Assembly: GCA_019636795.1 (NCBI GenBank)
Contig: JAHBWW010000004.1
Location: forward strand, 124,001 to 188,000
Origin: Phycisphaeraceae bacterium
GTDB lineage: Bacteria; Planctomycetota; Phycisphaerae; Phycisphaerales; UBA1924
Length of the DNA: 64,000 nucleotides
Direction: 5' to 3'
Below are positions 61,304 through 64,000 of the stretch, piece after piece. Each line of letters opens with the position of its first letter. Position 1 is the stretch's first letter. The position numbers and the translations under genes are program-made. Below the pieces are notes generated by a model. That model did no database searches and had not been told where the DNA came from. It saw nothing but the letters and a program-made list of their open reading frames with translations.

Positions 61304-62293
61304 ATGCACATTCTGATCGCGGATAAGTTCGAAGCAGCTGGTATTGCGGGTCTCGAACGGCTGGGGGCCACGGTCACCGTCGAGCCCGATCTTCAGCCCG
61401 ACACCCTGCCCGCGGCGCTCAACCGCACGGGGGCGAAGGTCCTGGTCGTGCGATCGACCAAGGTTCCGGCGGCGGTGCTCGATGCGGCTCCGACCCTCGA
61501 GGCCGTGATCCGCGCGGGGGCCGGCTACGACAACATCGACTGCGACCACGCGGCCGAGCGGGGCATCGCCGTCTGCAACACGCCGGGCATGAACGCAGTG
61601 GCGGTGGCCGAACTGACGATGGGGCACCTGATCAATCTCGATCGGCGCTTGCCCGAGCAGGACGCGGAAATCAAGGCCGGGCACTGGAACAAGAAGGAGT
61701 ACGCCAAGTCGCGCGGCCTCAAGGGCATGACCATGCTCGTGATCGGCACCGGCGCGATCGGCACGGAAGTGATCAAGCGGGCCCAGGCTTTCGGCATCGA
61801 GATCTGGGCGCAGTCGCGCAGCCTCGGCGACGACACTGCCCGCGCGCTGGGCATCCGTCCGCTTCCGTACACGCGCGACGCCCTCTACGAAGCCCTGCCG
61901 CGCATGGACGCGGTGACGATTCACCTGGCCGCGACCGATGACACGCGCGGGCTGTGCGATGAGCGATTCTTTGCCGCCATGAAACCAGGCGCGTACTTCA
62001 TCAACACCAGCCGCGGCGAAGTAGTGGTCGAAGAGGCGCTCATCGAGGCGGTCAAGACCAAAGGCATCCGCGCCGCGCTCGATGTCTATCACAATCAGCC
62101 CAAGGAACCGGCCGCACCGTGGACCTCGAAGGTCGCTCAGACCAGTGGCGTGTACGGTTCGCATCACTGCGGTGCGTCCACCGATCAGGCGCAGTTCGCC
62201 GTGGCTGAGGAAGTCGTGCGCATTGTCAGCGAGCACATGTCAGGCGGCGAGTGGCTGCATCAGGTCAACGCGGCGAGCACGGCTCGTCGGTGA
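61304..62293 (+). CDS. serA: D-3-phosphoglycerate dehydrogenase-like oxidoreductase
   Basis: 329 aa from ATG at 61304 (GGAGG 5 bases upstream). D-2-hydroxyacid dehydrogenase fold: LVIGTGAIGTEVIKRAQAFG for NAD binding, MKPGAYFINTSRGEVVVEEA with the catalytic Arg region, ALDVYHNQPKEP with Glu/Asp region and GSHHCGASTDQAQ with the catalytic His. It makes 3-phosphohydroxypyruvate, the first step of serine synthesis. It lacks the C-terminal ACT/regulatory domain of long SerA forms. 69 bases before serC. Confidence 0.88.
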   Translation: MHILIADKFEAAGIAGLERLGATVTVEPDLQPDTLPAALNRTGAKVLVVRSTKVPAAVLDAAPTLEAVIRAGAGYDNIDCDHAAERGIAVCNTPGMNAVAVAELTMGHLINLDRRLPEQDAEIKAGHWNKKEYAKSRGLKGMTMLVIGTGAIGTEVIKRAQAFGIEIWAQSRSLGDDTARALGIRPLPYTRDALYEALPRMDAVTIHLAATDDTRGLCDERFFAAMKPGAYFINTSRGEVVVEEALIEAVKTKGIRAALDVYHNQPKEPAAPWTSKVAQTSGVYGSHHCGASTDQAQFAVAEEVVRIVSEHMSGGEWLHQVNAASTARR

Positions 62294-62362
62294 GTGGGGC
62301 GGATTCGAGCGACAACAACGACGCAGGCCGCGGCGCGGCGTCAGCATTCAGGGAGTGATTTC

Positions 62363-63466
62363 ATGAGCAAGCGTGTGTTCAACTTCTCGGCCGGCCCCGC
62401 GTGTCTGCCGCCCAGCGTCATCAAGCAGGCCCAGGCCGACATTGTCGATATCTTCGGCTCGGGCATCGGCATTCTCGAGCACAGCCATCGCGGCAAGGTC
62501 TTCGATCGCATCACGCACGAGACCGAGGCCGCCTGCCGCCAGATCGCCAATATCCCCGACTCCTACGCGGTGTTCTGGATGCAGGGCGGCGCGACGAGCC
62601 AGTGCTACTTTGTGCCCGCCAATCTGCTCCCGGCCGATCGCACGGCCGACTATTTCGAGACCGGCAAGTGGGCGGAAGACTCGATCGCCGAGGCGCCGCT
62701 CTATGGCACCTGCCACATCTGCGCTTCGAGCAAGGCGAGCAAGTACGACCACATCCCGGGCACCGCCGAGACGAAGTATTCGTCGAACCCTGCGTATGTT
62801 CATTTCACCGCCAACAACACGATCATGGGCACGGAGTTCCGGTCCGAGCCTGCGGTGCCCGCGGGTTCGTTCCTGGTGTGCGATGCGTCGAGCAATATCT
62901 TCAGCAGGCCGATCGATGTCACGAAGTACGGCCTGATCTACGCCGGAGCGCAGAAGAACCTGGGCCCGGCGGGCATCACGCTGGTCATTGCCCGCAAGGA
63001 TCTGATCGCCAGCCCCCCCCGCGAGCTGCCGAAGATGATGCAATATCGCCTGCATGCCGAAAAGGAAGGCCGCTACAACACGCCCCCGACCTTTGCGGTG
63101 TATCTCATGGGTCAGGTCTTCAAGTGGATCCTGGCCGAGGGCGGTCTGAAGGCGATGGAGGAGATCAACCGCGAGAAGGCGGCGGTTCTCTACGACTTCC
63201 TCGACAGCCAGGACTTTTATATCCCGCACGCCCGCAAGGATTCGCGCAGCATGATGAATTTTACATTCAAGTGCCCGACCCCGGAGCTTGACGCATTGTT
63301 CACCAGGCAGGCCGAGGCCCGCGGGCTTGACAGTCTTTCCGGGCATCGCTTCATCGGCGGCATGCGCGCGAGCATGTACAACGCCTTCCCGAAAGAAGGC
63401 GCGGTCGCGCTGGTCGAGTTCATGAAAGAGTTCGCGCGCCAGCACGCGGCAACGGCCAGCCGCTAG
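62363..63466 (+). CDS. serC: phosphoserine aminotransferase
   Basis: 367 aa from ATG at 62363 (GGGAGTG upstream). Starts VFNFSAGPACLPPSVIKQAQ, the SerC hallmark. The PLP lysine is in YGLIYAGAQKNLGPAGITLV. It converts 3-phosphohydroxypyruvate, the product of the upstream gene, to phosphoserine. The serA-serC order supports both calls. Confidence 0.96.
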   Translation: MSKRVFNFSAGPACLPPSVIKQAQADIVDIFGSGIGILEHSHRGKVFDRITHETEAACRQIANIPDSYAVFWMQGGATSQCYFVPANLLPADRTADYFETGKWAEDSIAEAPLYGTCHICASSKASKYDHIPGTAETKYSSNPAYVHFTANNTIMGTEFRSEPAVPAGSFLVCDASSNIFSRPIDVTKYGLIYAGAQKNLGPAGITLVIARKDLIASPPRELPKMMQYRLHAEKEGRYNTPPTFAVYLMGQVFKWILAEGGLKAMEEINREKAAVLYDFLDSQDFYIPHARKDSRSMMNFTFKCPTPELDALFTRQAEARGLDSLSGHRFIGGMRASMYNAFPKEGAVALVEFMKEFARQHAATASR

Positions 63467-63510
63467 GGCCAGCAACTGATCGCGCCGCGTCCGGCGAACC
63501 CCGCGCGCAA

Positions 63511-63537
63511 CGCGGGCCGGATCGAGTCCGGCCCGCG
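63511..63537. terminator. hairpin between serC and the FN3 remnant
   Basis: Perfect 11-bp stem CGCGGGCCGGA/TCCGGCCCGCG with a 5-base loop, 44 bases after the serC stop. No T-run, so it may act as a bidirectional, Rho-assisted or mRNA-protecting structure. Confidence 0.55.
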
Positions 63538-63567
63538 CTAACACGACTCAGGTTGGTTGCGGCGATG

Positions 63568-63714
63568 TCAGGCCGCGTAGGTCAGCCCGGGCAGGTTGGG
63601 CGTCGTGCTGCTGGCGCTGCTGGTGAATGTGCTGGCGCCGGTGCCGAAGTAAACGACGGTGGGGTCGCTCGGGCTGCTGGCTCCGCCCGAGCGGATGGCC
63701 ACGACGTGATACAC
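63568..63714 (-). pseudogene. truncated FN3-domain gene fragment
   Basis: A 48-codon frame reads VYHVVAIRSGGASSPSDPTV, then VYFGTG and a serine/threonine-rich end closing GLTYAA. It matches the C-terminal end of the FN3 protein at 9121-9804 (YRVIASRAGGSSVPSD ... FFGTG ... GLTLAA). Five codons before the first matching residues the frame hits TAA, so the 5' part of the gene is missing. AAGGAG stands 8 bases before a GTG (63714), so a short peptide could be made, but remnant status is more likely. Confidence 0.7.
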
Positions 63715-63926
63715 GGCGTTGGCTCCTTACGGAAAAAAGGTTGTCGTCCGCAGTGATGTCGTCGGCTTTCCGGCCCGACTTGAGCGTGCACAGCGTGCAA
63801 TTGGTACTCTCCGGCGCGGCCTGAGCGGCCTTCCCCCCGGTTGCAGCGGCGGGCGGGCGCAAAAATATGTGCGTCTGCTGCGTACAGCAACAGGAAATCT
63901 CGCTTGATCGAATAGACTGGAACGTG
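63715..63926. other. intergenic region
   Basis: No gene supported. This stretch is less GC-rich than its surroundings and probably includes the promoter of the + strand gene that starts at 63927. Confidence 0.4.
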
Positions 63927-64000
63927 ATGACCGAGCACGACCCCAACCCGATGCAAGCCCCCGAGACCGGCGCAACGTCTGCCGAGAGGCAGCAGGTCCC
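63927..64000 (+). CDS. start of an unidentified gene, cut by the window edge
   Basis: From ATG at 63927 the frame is open to the edge (MTEHDPNPMQAPETGATSAE and onward). A proline- and acid-rich N-terminus of this kind often precedes a membrane or signalling domain. Nothing further can be said. Confidence 0.35.
   Translation, partial: MTEHDPNPMQAPETGATSAERQQV

Noticed and set aside
1-64000. rRNA, tRNA, transposase, integrase or plasmid-replication genes
   Set aside because: None found by eye. Absence of a transposase or integrase means the mobile origin of the accessory block is only inferred.

Overview
The window looks like chromosomal DNA of a Planctomycetota bacterium, most likely from the Phycisphaerae. 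Four lines of evidence support this. Base composition is GC-rich. An ECF sigma factor is followed directly by a membrane Ser/Thr kinase. Four secreted proteins end in a variant PEP-CTERM tail (P-x-PG-x-x-ALLGxG ... RRRR), and two others end in a paired EF-hand 'GC-type dockerin' (FFDVxxFLxxF ... AGCP). A prepilin-like protein of the expanded planctomycete type is also present. No rRNA or tRNA gene was seen.

Region 1 (0-9.1 kb): sigma factor and kinase, a secreted propeller protein with dockerin tail, a LuxR regulator, two conserved unknowns, a GT2 glycosyltransferase coupled to a LABN-domain membrane protein, and a PEP-CTERM-like protein.

Region 2 (9.1-27.2 kb) is accessory and defence-like. 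It holds an FN3 protein and then a complete type II CRISPR-Cas9 locus of II-C layout: 44 identical 36-bp repeats with 43 spacers read on the + strand, then cas2, cas1 and a long cas9 on the - strand, and a tracrRNA on the + strand just upstream of cas9 with its own promoter and terminator. Next come a protein with two copies of an HTH-HNH-AP2 module plus FN3, a pair of small genes flanked by two copies of a structured repeat, a two-gene DUF2130 nuclease / OLD-type ATPase-TOPRIM operon, and a 12-unit, 21-bp tandem repeat.

Region 3 (27.2-36.5 kb): an OPT transporter, three PEP-CTERM-like secreted proteins linked by duplicated hairpin-rich DNA, REP-like elements, a sigma-54 activator without a receiver domain, and a phased operator-like array.

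Region 4 (36.5-64 kb) is mostly housekeeping: ogt, prfA, a NatAB-like ABC exporter, a methyltransferase, a secreted GH13 amylase and a GH31 glucosidase divergently arranged beside a ribose-type sugar ABC importer, a PilZ-like protein, a DUF58/transglutaminase pair, scpB, a queuosine-precursor transporter, a PPIase lipoprotein, a pilin-like protein, and a serA-serC pair. The right edge has a truncated FN3 remnant and the start of an unidentified gene.

The strongest candidates for new biology are the DUF2130-OLD pair, the tandem HTH-HNH-AP2 protein, the 21-bp repeat array, and details of the CRISPR locus: repeat-borne promoters, a seed-variant spacer pair, and an unusual HNH motif in Cas9.
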